In this document: one piece after another, positions 7,899 through 15,740 of the stretch
Numbering within the stretch: the stretch's first letter is position 1
Layout of the letters: every line of letters begins with the position of its first letter
Source: Methylobacterium oryzae
GTDB lineage: Bacteria; Pseudomonadota; Alphaproteobacteria; Rhizobiales; Beijerinckiaceae
Reading direction: 5' to 3'
DNA length: 64,000 nt
Assembly (NCBI RefSeq): GCF_021398735.1
Contig: NZ_CP090349.1
Location: forward strand, 372,001 to 436,000
Made by a program: the position numbers and the translations under genes
Notes under the pieces: generated by a model
What the model was told of the DNA's origin: nothing
The model's input: only the letters and a program-made list of their open reading frames with translations
Databases searched by the model: none

Positions 7899-9425
7899 TC
7901 AGTCGGTCTCGCCGTCCAGACCCAGCCAGTGGCGGCCGTCGCGGGCGAGCAGCGCGTCGGCCTCCGTCGGGCCGGCGCTGCCCGCGGGGTAGAAGTTCAC
8001 CTCCGCCTGCGGCCAGCCCTTGAGCAGGGGATCGACCGCGGCCCAGCCGGCCTCGATGTTGTCGGCGCGCTGGAACAGCGTCGCGTCGCCGGTCATGCAA
8101 TCGTAGAGCAGCGTCTCGTAGCCGACATTCGGCCGGTCGGCGAAGAAGTCCTTGTAGCGGAAGCCGGAGCGCACCCGGCCGATCTTCATCTGCGGCCCCG
8201 GCACCTTGACGTTGAACTCGGTGCTGACCCCGTGATCGGGATCGATCTGGATCCGCATCACGGTGGGCGCGAGGTCGGCCGTGGGGGTGTCCTCGAACAT
8301 CTTGAACGGCGCCGGCTTGAACAGCACGGCGATCTCGGTGCGCCGCCCGGTCATGCGCTTGCCGGTGCGGACGTAGAACGGCACCCCGGCCCAGCGCCAG
8401 TTCTCGATGCTGAGCTTCAACGCGATGTAGGTCTCGGTGACCGAGTCCTTCGCCACGTGCGGCTCGTCCCGGTAGGCGGGCACGTCGCGCCCCTCCGAGG
8501 TGCCGGCCGTGTACTGGCCGCGCACCGCGTCCTCGGGCGGGATCGGCTTCACGGCCTCGGCGAGCTTGGCCTTCTCGGTGCGCACGGCCTCCGCGTCGAA
8601 GGAGTTCGGCGGCTCCATGGCGACCATGCAGAGCAGCTGGAACATGTGGTTCGGCACCATGTCGCGCAGCGCCCCGGTCGGCTCGTAGAAGCCGCCCCGC
8701 TCCTCGACGCCCACGGTCTCGGCCGCCGTGATCTGGATGCTGTCGATGTATTCCCGCCGCCAGACCGGCTCCAGCAGGCCGTTGGCGAAGCGGAACGCCA
8801 TGATCGACTGAACGGTCTCCTTACCCAGGAAGTGGTCGATCCGGTAGAACTGGCTCTCGTCGCCCTGGCGCAGGATGCGGGCGTTCAGCTCCCGGGCCGA
8901 GGCGAGATCGGAGCCGAACGGCTTCTCGATGACCACGCGGCGGAAGGTGTCGCCCTCCTGCTTGAGCAGGCCGGCCTGGCCGAGCCCGTCCACGATCGTC
9001 CCGAAGAAGCGCGCCGCCACCGCGCAGTAGAACACCGCGCTGCCGGTGACCCGCTGCTTCACGGCCGCGTAGGTCTCGGGCTTCTCGAAATCGCCCTTGA
9101 GGTAGTGGAGCCGATCCCGGATGAAGCCCCAGCTCTTCGGGTCGATGTGGTCGGCGTGGAACTCCGAGGTCGGGTCCTTGCTGAACGCCTCCAGGGTCTG
9201 GGTGAGATTCTCGCGGAGCGATTCGTCCGTCCCGTCATTGTGATCGATGCCGAGGATCGAGAAGCCCTCGGACAGCAGGCCGGCGCCGGCGAGGTTGTAG
9301 AGCGAGGGCATCAGCAGGCGCTTGGTGAGGTCGCCGCCAGCCCCGAAGATCACCAGCGTGCAGGGCGGCGCCGGCTGCGTGCCGCAGGCTGCCGTGTCCT
9401 TGAGGGCTGTCGTCGGCTCGGCCAT
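7899..9425 (-). CDS. zwf: Glucose-6-phosphate 1-dehydrogenase
   Basis: 508 residues, normal length. It oxidises glucose-6-phosphate to 6-phosphogluconolactone with NADP+ (or NAD+), the entry to the oxidative pentose-phosphate and Entner-Doudoroff routes. The dinucleotide-binding motif is GAGGDLTKR (residues 28-36, a Gly in place of the more usual Ser). The substrate site RIDHFLGKETVQ and the motif RFANGLLEPVWRREYID are intact. Neighbouring pathway genes such as pgl, edd or gnd are absent. It is divergent from dmeF across a 116-base spacer. A TGCACTGCA palindrome sits 18 bases before the ATG, the same element as in the phasin promoter. Confidence 0.97.
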   Translation of the reverse strand: MAEPTTALKDTAACGTQPAPPCTLVIFGAGGDLTKRLLMPSLYNLAGAGLLSEGFSILGIDHNDGTDESLRENLTQTLEAFSKDPTSEFHADHIDPKSWGFIRDRLHYLKGDFEKPETYAAVKQRVTGSAVFYCAVAARFFGTIVDGLGQAGLLKQEGDTFRRVVIEKPFGSDLASARELNARILRQGDESQFYRIDHFLGKETVQSIMAFRFANGLLEPVWRREYIDSIQITAAETVGVEERGGFYEPTGALRDMVPNHMFQLLCMVAMEPPNSFDAEAVRTEKAKLAEAVKPIPPEDAVRGQYTAGTSEGRDVPAYRDEPHVAKDSVTETYIALKLSIENWRWAGVPFYVRTGKRMTGRRTEIAVLFKPAPFKMFEDTPTADLAPTVMRIQIDPDHGVSTEFNVKVPGPQMKIGRVRSGFRYKDFFADRPNVGYETLLYDCMTGDATLFQRADNIEAGWAAVDPLLKGWPQAEVNFYPAGSAGPTEADALLARDGRHWLGLDGETD

Positions 9426-9443
9426 CCCTGACTCCCGTGTGGC

Positions 9444-9452
9444 TGCACTGCA
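9444..9452. promoter_or_regulatory. PhaR-like palindrome upstream of zwf
   Basis: TGCACTGCA, the exact complement of the element at 62919 in the phasin promoter, lies 18 bases upstream of the zwf ATG in the zwf-dmeF spacer. Its closeness to the start would suit repression. That it is an operator is inferred from the match and its position. Confidence 0.4.
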
Positions 9453-9541
9453 CCAAACCGGCCTGACAACCCGCCGCGGCGAGGCCCGTTCCGGTACCCG
9501 CTGGGCTATGCTGCGCCGAGGTTAGGATCAAGGAACCCCGC

Positions 9542-10534
9542 ATGCATACCCATTCCCTCGAGCCCTGGGCCCACAGCCACGTCTTCCTGGGCGACCGGCA
9601 CGATCGGCACGCCCGCCGGACCTGGGCGGTGGTCGCGCTCACGGCCGTCACGATGGTGGCGGAGGTCGCCGGCGGCACGTGGCTCGGCTCGATGGCGCTG
9701 GTCGCCGACGGCTGGCACATGTCGACCCACGCGGCGGCCCTGGGCGTCGCGGCGCTCGCCTACCACTTCGCCCGGCGCCACGCGGACGACCCCCGCTTCA
9801 GCTTCGGCACCGGCAAGTTCGGCGACCTCGCGGCCTTCGCCAGCGCGCTGCTGCTCGGCCTGATCGCCCTGCTGATCGGCGCCGAGAGCCTCGACCGGCT
9901 GCTGCACCCGGTGGCGATCGGCTTCGGTCAGGCGATCCCGATCGCCGTGCTGGGGCTCGCCGTGAACCTCGCGAGCGTCTGGCTGCTGCACGACGACCAC
10001 GACGACCACGGCCACGACGACCACGCTCACCATCACGGAGGCCACGCGCACGGAGGTCACGCGCACGCGGGCCACGCGCATGGCGGCCACGGCGGCCACG
10101 ACACGAACTTCCGGGCCGCCTACGTCCACGTCCTGGCCGACACGCTGACGTCGGTCCTGGCCATCGTGGCGCTGCTCGGCGGGCGCTATCTCGGCCTCGC
10201 CTGGCTCGACCCGGCCATGGGCCTCGTCGGCACCGCCGTGATCCTGGCGTGGTCGTGGAGCCTGCTGCGGACGGCCGCCCTCGTGCTCCTCGACGCACGG
10301 TCCTCGCCGGCGGCCACCCGGGAGATCCGGGAGCGCCTGGAGATCGGCGGCGACCGGGTCAGCGACCTGCATCTCTGGCAGATCGGGCCGGGCCACCGGG
10401 CCGCCGTGATCGCCCTCGTCAGCGACGATCCGCAACCGCCCGCCCACTACAAGGCGCGCCTCGCCGGGGTGAAGGGCCTGAGCCACGTCACCGTCGAGGT
10501 CCAGCTCTGCGGGGGGCACGCGGCGGCGGCCTGA
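9542..10534 (+). CDS. dmeF: Cation diffusion facilitator, DmeF-type Co/Ni/Zn exporter
   Basis: 330 residues, inner-membrane metal/proton antiporter. The N-terminus HTHSLEPWAHSHVFLG is characteristic of DmeF. Six membrane segments are visible. Transport-site residues appear as DGWHMSTH in segment II and HVLADTLTSV in segment V. A His/Asp-rich cytoplasmic loop (about residues 150-187, repeats of HGGHAHGGHAH) lies between segments IV and V, and the C-terminal ferredoxin-like domain contains VSDLHLWQIGPGH. AAGGAA six bases before the ATG supports the start. DmeF genes are usually paired with a DmeR repressor; none is encoded beside this one. Confidence 0.92.
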   Translation: MHTHSLEPWAHSHVFLGDRHDRHARRTWAVVALTAVTMVAEVAGGTWLGSMALVADGWHMSTHAAALGVAALAYHFARRHADDPRFSFGTGKFGDLAAFASALLLGLIALLIGAESLDRLLHPVAIGFGQAIPIAVLGLAVNLASVWLLHDDHDDHGHDDHAHHHGGHAHGGHAHAGHAHGGHGGHDTNFRAAYVHVLADTLTSVLAIVALLGGRYLGLAWLDPAMGLVGTAVILAWSWSLLRTAALVLLDARSSPAATREIRERLEIGGDRVSDLHLWQIGPGHRAAVIALVSDDPQPPAHYKARLAGVKGLSHVTVEVQLCGGHAAAA

Positions 10535-10566
10535 CGGTCCCGCGCGGGCGCTCGGCCCGGCGGCCG

Positions 10567-12102
10567 CTACTCGTCGGGGCGGACCGCCTGGCCGCCCCGG
10601 TCGATCGGCAGGCTCGGGCCCTTCAGCTCGGAATCGCTCGGCAGGGCGCGCACGTCCCAGCCGCCGCCGAGCGCCCGGATCAGCGTGACCGCCGCAGTGA
10701 AGCGGTTCAGTCGCACCTGAAGGGCGTTGACCTCGTTGTTCACGAGCAGGTTCTGCGCGGTCACCACCGTGGTGAAGTTCTGGGTGCCGGCCCGGTACTC
10801 GTTGAGGGTGATCTCCACGGCCCTGCGCGACAGGTCCACGGCGGTGTCCTGCGCCCCCTGCTGCTGGCCGAGGATGCGCAAAGCCGCCATCTGGTTCTCG
10901 ACCTCCGCGAAGGCGGCCAGCACCACCTGCCGGTAATTGGCCACCGCCGCGTCGTAGCCGGCCTCGGCCGAGCGCAGCGCCGCGGTGCGGGCGCCGCCGT
11001 CGAACAGCACCTCGCTGCCGGAGGCCGCCACCGACCAGACCTGGTTGGCCGCTGAGAGCAGGCCGTTGCGGGTCGCCCCCGAGATGCCGCCCTGGGCCGA
11101 GATCGTCACGGTCGGGAAGAAGGCCGCCACCGCCACGCCGATGCGCTCGCTCTGCGATTGGACGAGGCGCTCGGCCTGGGCCACGTCGGGCCGCCGCTCC
11201 AGCAGGTCGCCGGGGATGCCCACCGGCACGCCCGGCGGGCTGCGCCCGATGCCGGATACCGGGATCGACACCTCGGAGGGCGGCCGCCCGATCAGGGTGG
11301 CGATGGCGTTGACGAACTGCACCCGGGTCAGGCGCACCGCGATGGCCTGGGCCTGGATGGTCTGGACCTGGGTCTGCGCGGTGATCACGTCGGAGCGCGC
11401 CGCGACCCCGGCGGCGTACTGGTTCTCGGTGATCGCCAGGGTCCTCTTGAAGTTCTCGACGTTCTCGTCGAGCACCTTCTGGAGGGAATCGGCGTAGCGC
11501 ACCGTCAGGTAGTCGGCCGCGATCTCCGCCTGGATGCTCAGGCGGGTCAGCGCGATCGTGGCGGCGTCGGACTGCGCCAGGGCCGCCTCGCTCTCGATGG
11601 TGCGGCGCGTGCCGCCGAACAGGTCGAGCTCCCAGCTCGCCTGGCCCAGCAGCGCCACGTTGGTTCGCGTGGCTGTGCCGCTGCCGGTCCGGGTGATGCT
11701 CGGCGCGCCGATCACCGTCGGGTACAGGGCCGCCTGCGCGGAGGCGACGAGCGCCCGCGCCTGCCGGTAATTCGCCACCGCCTGCCGGAGGGACTGGTTG
11801 TCGACGTCGACGAGGCGGATCAGCCGGTCGAGGGTCGGGTCCTTGAACACCCGCCACCAGTCGCCGCGCTCGACCGCGTCGCTCGGCCGGGCCTCGCGCC
11901 AGCCCTTCTTCCGCGCCGCGACGTAGGCCGGGCTGTCCTCCCGGACACCGCCCTGCTTGTAGGCCAGCGGCGTCTCCACGGAGGGTCGGGTGTAGTCCGG
12001 GCCGACCACGCAGCCGGCGAGGAGCGGGGCGGCGAGGAGCAGGGATGCGAGGGTGCGGAGCCGTTGATGGGTAAAAAGCGCACCTCCCACCCTGAACCTC
12101 AT
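10567..12102 (-). CDS. RND efflux outer-membrane factor, NodT/OprM family lipoprotein
   Basis: 511 residues from the ATG at 12102. The signal peptide ends in the lipobox LLAGC with Cys31 lipidated. Two OEP repeats follow, including QSLRQAVANYRQARALV, LYPTV, SWELDLFGG, a second helical hairpin with AFFPTVTISAQGG, and LRSAEAGYDAAVANYRQ. It forms the trimeric tunnel of the tripartite pump with the RND and adaptor proteins encoded upstream on the same strand. The start lies inside the arm of a 111-base palindrome; a GTG at 12090 is the alternative. The spacer to the preceding RND gene is 170 bases, unlike the tight joins elsewhere in the operon, because the palindrome sits there. Confidence 0.9.
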   Translation of the reverse strand: MRFRVGGALFTHQRLRTLASLLLAAPLLAGCVVGPDYTRPSVETPLAYKQGGVREDSPAYVAARKKGWREARPSDAVERGDWWRVFKDPTLDRLIRLVDVDNQSLRQAVANYRQARALVASAQAALYPTVIGAPSITRTGSGTATRTNVALLGQASWELDLFGGTRRTIESEAALAQSDAATIALTRLSIQAEIAADYLTVRYADSLQKVLDENVENFKRTLAITENQYAAGVAARSDVITAQTQVQTIQAQAIAVRLTRVQFVNAIATLIGRPPSEVSIPVSGIGRSPPGVPVGIPGDLLERRPDVAQAERLVQSQSERIGVAVAAFFPTVTISAQGGISGATRNGLLSAANQVWSVAASGSEVLFDGGARTAALRSAEAGYDAAVANYRQVVLAAFAEVENQMAALRILGQQQGAQDTAVDLSRRAVEITLNEYRAGTQNFTTVVTAQNLLVNNEVNALQVRLNRFTAAVTLIRALGGGWDVRALPSDSELKGPSLPIDRGGQAVRPDE

Positions 12103-12207
12103 CCTGAGGTGCCGGAGCGTAGCGGAGGCCTCGAAGGAGCCCTCCAGGAATCGCGCGCCTGGCTGGAGCCCTCCTTCGAGGCTGCTGCGCAGCACCTCAG
12201 GATGAGG
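12097..12207. repeat. Long intergenic palindrome with CCTCATCCTGAGGTGC arms
   Basis: A 111-base near-palindrome. The outer arms are CCTCATCCTGAGGTGC and its exact complement GCACCTCAGGATGAGG. Inner arms are CCTCGAAGGAG-CC-CTCCA against TGGAG-CC-CTCCTTCGAGG, and the tip is CCAGG...CCTGG. Elements of this design are frequent between genes in Bradyrhizobium and Methylobacterium. It separates the RND pump gene from the outer-membrane factor gene and overlaps the latter's predicted start codon. Confidence 0.8.
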
Positions 12208-12272
12208 AGGTGGGTTGGAGGAACCCCCGCGCGCGATCGCGGCCGCCGCTGTTTCACGTGAAACCTTAACCA

Positions 12273-15200
12273 TCACTCTCCGGCCGGCAGCGCCGCTTCT
12301 CCGCTCCGCCCGCCGCGCCTGCGCCGGTTGAGCACCCTGTGCCGGAGGCGATCGAGGGTGAGGTAGACGACAGGGGTGGTGTAGAGGGTCAGGATCTGGC
12401 TCACAATCAGCCCGCCGACGATGGCGATGCCCAGCGGGCGGCGCAGCTCCGCGCCCTCGCCGTTGGCCAGGATCAGCGGCACGGCGCCGAGCATGGCGGC
12501 CAGCGTCGTCATCATGATCGGCCGGAAGCGCAGGAGACAGGCCTCGCGGATCGCGTCCACGGGATTCGCGGCCCGGGTCCGCTCCGCGTCGATCGCCACG
12601 TCGATCATCATGATCGCGTTCTTCTTCACGATGCCGATGAGCAGGAACACCGCGATCAGCGCGATGATGGTGAAGTCGGTGCCCGTCACCAGCAGGGCCA
12701 GCACCGCGCCGACGCCGGCCGAGGGCAGGGTCGAGAGGATCGTCAGCGGGTGCACGAAGCTCTCGTAGAGGATCCCCAGCACCGCGTAGACCGCCAGGAT
12801 CGCCGCCAGGATCAGCAGCGGCTGGCGCGACGCGGAGGCGACGTAGTTCTTGGCCGCGCCGGCATACTCGCCGTGGATCGTGGCGGGCAGCTGCAGGGAG
12901 GCCATGGCCCGGTCGATGGCGTCGGTGGCGTCCGACAGGCTCTTGCCCGGGGCGAGGTTGAACGAGATCGTGGTCGCCACGAACAGGCCCTGGTGGCTCA
13001 CCTGCACGGGGGCGCTGCCGGGCTCGATCCGCGCGAAGGCCGAGAGCGGCACCATCGTCTCCTTGGCGGCCGAGACCGGCGCGCTCGACGAGGCGCCGCC
13101 CTTGCTCGCCGCGATGGCGTTGGCGGAGGCGTTGCGGGCCGAGTCGGACGCGATGGCGGCGGCGTTCGAGGCGGTGTCGGCCGTGCTGGCGGAGGCGGCG
13201 GCGGCCGCCGCCGCGACGGCGCCCGCGGTGCCCGAGCCGCCGACGGCGCCGGAGCCCGTGGCGACGCCGGTCGCGGCGCTCGCCGACGACCCGCTGCCCG
13301 GGCTGCTGGTGCCGGTCGCCGCGTTGGTGTTGACGGTCCCGCCCGCCGCCACCGTGCCGGCGACCGCGTTGGTGGTGGCCGAGCCCGGCGCGTTGCCGCC
13401 CGAGGTCGAGACGTAGATCTGCTTGAGCGTCTCCGGCGTTTCCAGGTAGCGCGGCGCGATCTCCATCACGACGTGGTACTGGTTCAGCGGGTTGTAGATC
13501 GTCGAGACCTGGCGCTGGCCGAAGGCGTCGTAGAGGGTGTTGTCGATCTTGTTCGGCGTGATGCCGTAGCGGAACGCGGTCGCCCGGTCGATCACGACCC
13601 GGCTCTCCAACCCGCCCTCCTGCTGGTCCGAGGTCACGTCCGCGAAGGTCGGGTCCTTCTGCAGGGCCGCCACCAGCTTCGGGGCGGCGGCGAACAGCTC
13701 CTCGGCCGTGTCGCCCTGGAGGGTGTACTGGTACTGGGCGAAGCTCTGGCGGCCGCCCATCTGCAGGTCCTGGCGGGGGAAGACGTAGAGGCGCGCGCCC
13801 GCGACCTGCGCGAGCTTCGGCCGCAGCCGCGCCATCACGGCCGAGATCGGCGCCCGCTCGTTGAGCGGCTTCAGGCCGACGAAGACGTTGGCCGAGTTGG
13901 TGCCGCGGCCGCCCGTGAAGCCGACGACGCTCTCGACCGCCGGATCCGCCCCGACGATCGCGGTCGCCTGCGTGAGCTTCTTCTCCATCGACTGGAACGA
14001 GATGCGCTGGTCGGCCTGGATGCCGCCCATCATCTGCCCGGTATCCTGCTCGGGGAAGAAGCCCTTCGGGACGATGATGTAGAGGTAGACGTTGAGCCCG
14101 ACCGTGGCGAGCAGGCTCAACAGGACGAGGCGCGGATGGGCGAGCGCCACCTCCAGCGTCCGCGCGTAGGCCCCGAGCAGCCGGGCGAAGCCGCCCTCCA
14201 AAATCCGGATCAGCAGGTTCGGCCGGCGGCCGGCCGGCGGTTCGCCATTGGGGCCATGCCCCTCGGCCCGGAGCAGCCGGGCACACATCATCGGCGTGGT
14301 CGTGAGCGAGAGCACCAAGGAAATCAGGATCGACAGCGACAGGGTGACGGAGAATTCCTGGAAGATGCGGCCGACGAGGCCGCCCATCAGCAGGATCGGC
14401 AGGAACACCGCGATGAGTGACAGGCTCATCGAGATCACCGTGAACCCGACCTCCCGCGCGCCGATCAGCGCCGCCTGGAGCCGGGGCTTGCCCTCCTCGA
14501 TGTGCCGCTGGACGTTCTCCAGCACCACGATGGCGTCGTCGACCACGAAGCCGGTGCCGATGATCAGCGCGGTCAGCGACAGGATGTTGAGCGAGTAGCC
14601 GAGCAGATACATCGCCGAGAAGGTGCCGACGATCGAGATCGGCACGGCGACCGCCGGGATCAGCGTGGCCCGCCAGGAGCGCAGGAAGCCGTACACCACC
14701 AGGATGACGAGGCCGACCGCCACCAGCAGCGTCTCCTCGGTGGCCGCGAGGGAGGCGCGGATCGTGGCGCTGCGATCGCCGGTGAGCTTGATGTCGATGC
14801 CGCCGGGCAGGGAGGCGGTGATCTGCGGCAGCGCCTCCTTCACGGCGTTGATGGTCTCGACCACGTTGGCGCCGGGCTGCTTGTAGACGAACAGCAGCAC
14901 GCCCGGCTTGCCGTTGACGATGCCGAGGTTGCGCTTGTCCTCGACCCCGTCGAGCACCTGCCCGACATCGGTGAGCTTCACCGCGGCGCCGTTGCGGTAG
15001 GCCACGATGATGTCGCGGTAATCGGCGGCCTTGCGGCCCTGATCGTTGGCGTAGAGCTGGTAGCGGCGGTCGCCCGCGTCGATCTCGCCCTTGGGCGAGT
15101 TCGCGTTCGCGGAGGCGAGCGCGGCCCGGATGCCCTCGAGGCCGATGCCGTAGTTGAACAGGGCCGTGGGATCGAGCTCGACCCGCACGGCCGGCAGGGA

Positions 15201-15740
15201 CGAGCCGCCGATATCGACGTTGCCGACGCCCGGCAGCTGCGACAGCTTCTGCTGCACCACGGTGGCGGCGGAATCGTAGACCTGGCCGCGGGTCAGCGTC
15301 TCCGAGGTCATGCCGAGGATGATGATCGGCGTGTCGGCGGGGTTGAACTTCCGGTAGGTCGGGTTCTGCCGGAGCGACGCGGGCAGGTCGGCGCGCGCCG
15401 CGTTGATGGCGGCCTGGACGTCGCGGGCCGCGCCGTCGATGTCGCGGTTGAGGCCGAACAGCAGCACGATCCGGGTCGAGCCGAGGGAGTTCGTGGACGT
15501 CATCTCGTTGACGTCCGCGATGGCGCCGAGCCGCCGCTCCAGGGGCGCCGCCACGGTGGTGGCCATGGTGTCGGGCGAGGCGCCGGCCATCTGGGCCTGG
15601 ACGAGGATCACCGGGAAGTCGATCTGCGGCAGCGGCGCCACCGGCAGCTTCAGGAAGGCGAACAGCCCGGCGAGCAGCACGCCGATCGTGAGCAGCGTGG
15701 TCGCCACCGGCCGCCGGATGAACGGCTCGGAGATGTTCAC
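12273..15740 (-). CDS. mdtC: RND multidrug efflux permease, MdtC type, with a large insertion
   Basis: 1155 residues; MdtC proteins are usually near 1030. The GTG start overlaps the mdtB stop (GTGA), so the two are coupled. The N-terminus [16 protein letters not shown], the proton-relay pair in [14 protein letters not shown] (segment IV) and the motif [16 protein letters not shown] are typical of heteromultimeric MdtBC pumps, which expel drugs or bile-salt-like compounds by proton antiport. The excess length is a single low-complexity insertion at about residues 776-893, between the strands IYVST and VPLSAFARI. Everything on either side is colinear with the family. Twelve membrane segments are inferred. 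Confidence 0.95.
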   Translation of the reverse strand: MNISEPFIRRPVATTLLTIGVLLAGLFAFLKLPVAPLPQIDFPVILVQAQMAGASPDTMATTVAAPLERRLGAIADVNEMTSTNSLGSTRIVLLFGLNRDIDGAARDVQAAINAARADLPASLRQNPTYRKFNPADTPIIILGMTSETLTRGQVYDSAATVVQQKLSQLPGVGNVDIGGSSLPAVRVELDPTALFNYGIGLEGIRAALASANANSPKGEIDAGDRRYQLYANDQGRKAADYRDIIVAYRNGAAVKLTDVGQVLDGVEDKRNLGIVNGKPGVLLFVYKQPGANVVETINAVKEALPQITASLPGGIDIKLTGDRSATIRASLAATEETLLVAVGLVILVVYGFLRSWRATLIPAVAVPISIVGTFSAMYLLGYSLNILSLTALIIGTGFVVDDAIVVLENVQRHIEEGKPRLQAALIGAREVGFTVISMSLSLIAVFLPILLMGGLVGRIFQEFSVTLSLSILISLVLSLTTTPMMCARLLRAEGHGPNGEPPAGRRPNLLIRILEGGFARLLGAYARTLEVALAHPRLVLLSLLATVGLNVYLYIIVPKGFFPEQDTGQMMGGIQADQRISFQSMEKKLTQATAIVGADPAVESVVGFTGGRGTNSANVFVGLKPLNERAPISAVMARLRPKLAQVAGARLYVFPRQDLQMGGRQSFAQYQYTLQGDTAEELFAAAPKLVAALQKDPTFADVTSDQQEGGLESRVVIDRATAFRYGITPNKIDNTLYDAFGQRQVSTIYNPLNQYHVVMEIAPRYLETPETLKQIYVSTSGGNAPGSATTNAVAGTVAAGGTVNTNAATGTSSPGSGSSASAATGVATGSGAVGGSGTAGAVAAAAAAASASTADTASNAAAIASDSARNASANAIAASKGGASSSAPVSAAKETMVPLSAFARIEPGSAPVQVSHQGLFVATTISFNLAPGKSLSDATDAIDRAMASLQLPATIHGEYAGAAKNYVASASRQPLLILAAILAVYAVLGILYESFVHPLTILSTLPSAGVGAVLALLVTGTDFTIIALIAVFLLIGIVKKNAIMMIDVAIDAERTRAANPVDAIREACLLRFRPIMMTTLAAMLGAVPLILANGEGAELRRPLGIAIVGGLIVSQILTLYTTPVVYLTLDRLRHRVLNRRRRGGRSGEAALPAGE
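13060..13413 (-). other. Low-complexity Ala/Ser/Gly/Thr insertion within mdtC
   Basis: About 115 codons made almost entirely of Ala, Ser, Gly, Thr, Asn and Val, including a run of seven Ala codons. They interrupt mdtC where relatives have a short hairpin of a few residues (IYV-xxxGxx-VPLSAF). The reading frame is kept throughout. Segments such as [12 protein letters not shown] and [17 protein letters not shown] show no fold. Placement is periplasmic, near the border of the docking and porter domains by analogy with AcrB numbering recalled from memory. Confidence 0.8.

Noticed and set aside
12103..14286. Upstream extension of the outer-membrane factor frame
   Set aside because: It runs through the palindrome and inside mdtC in a shifted frame; the lipoprotein signal peptide begins at 12102 or 12090.
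12339..14420. Open frame of 693 codons on the plus strand opposite mdtC
   Set aside because: Antisense to a conserved pump gene, composition of a mirror frame and no recognisable motif.
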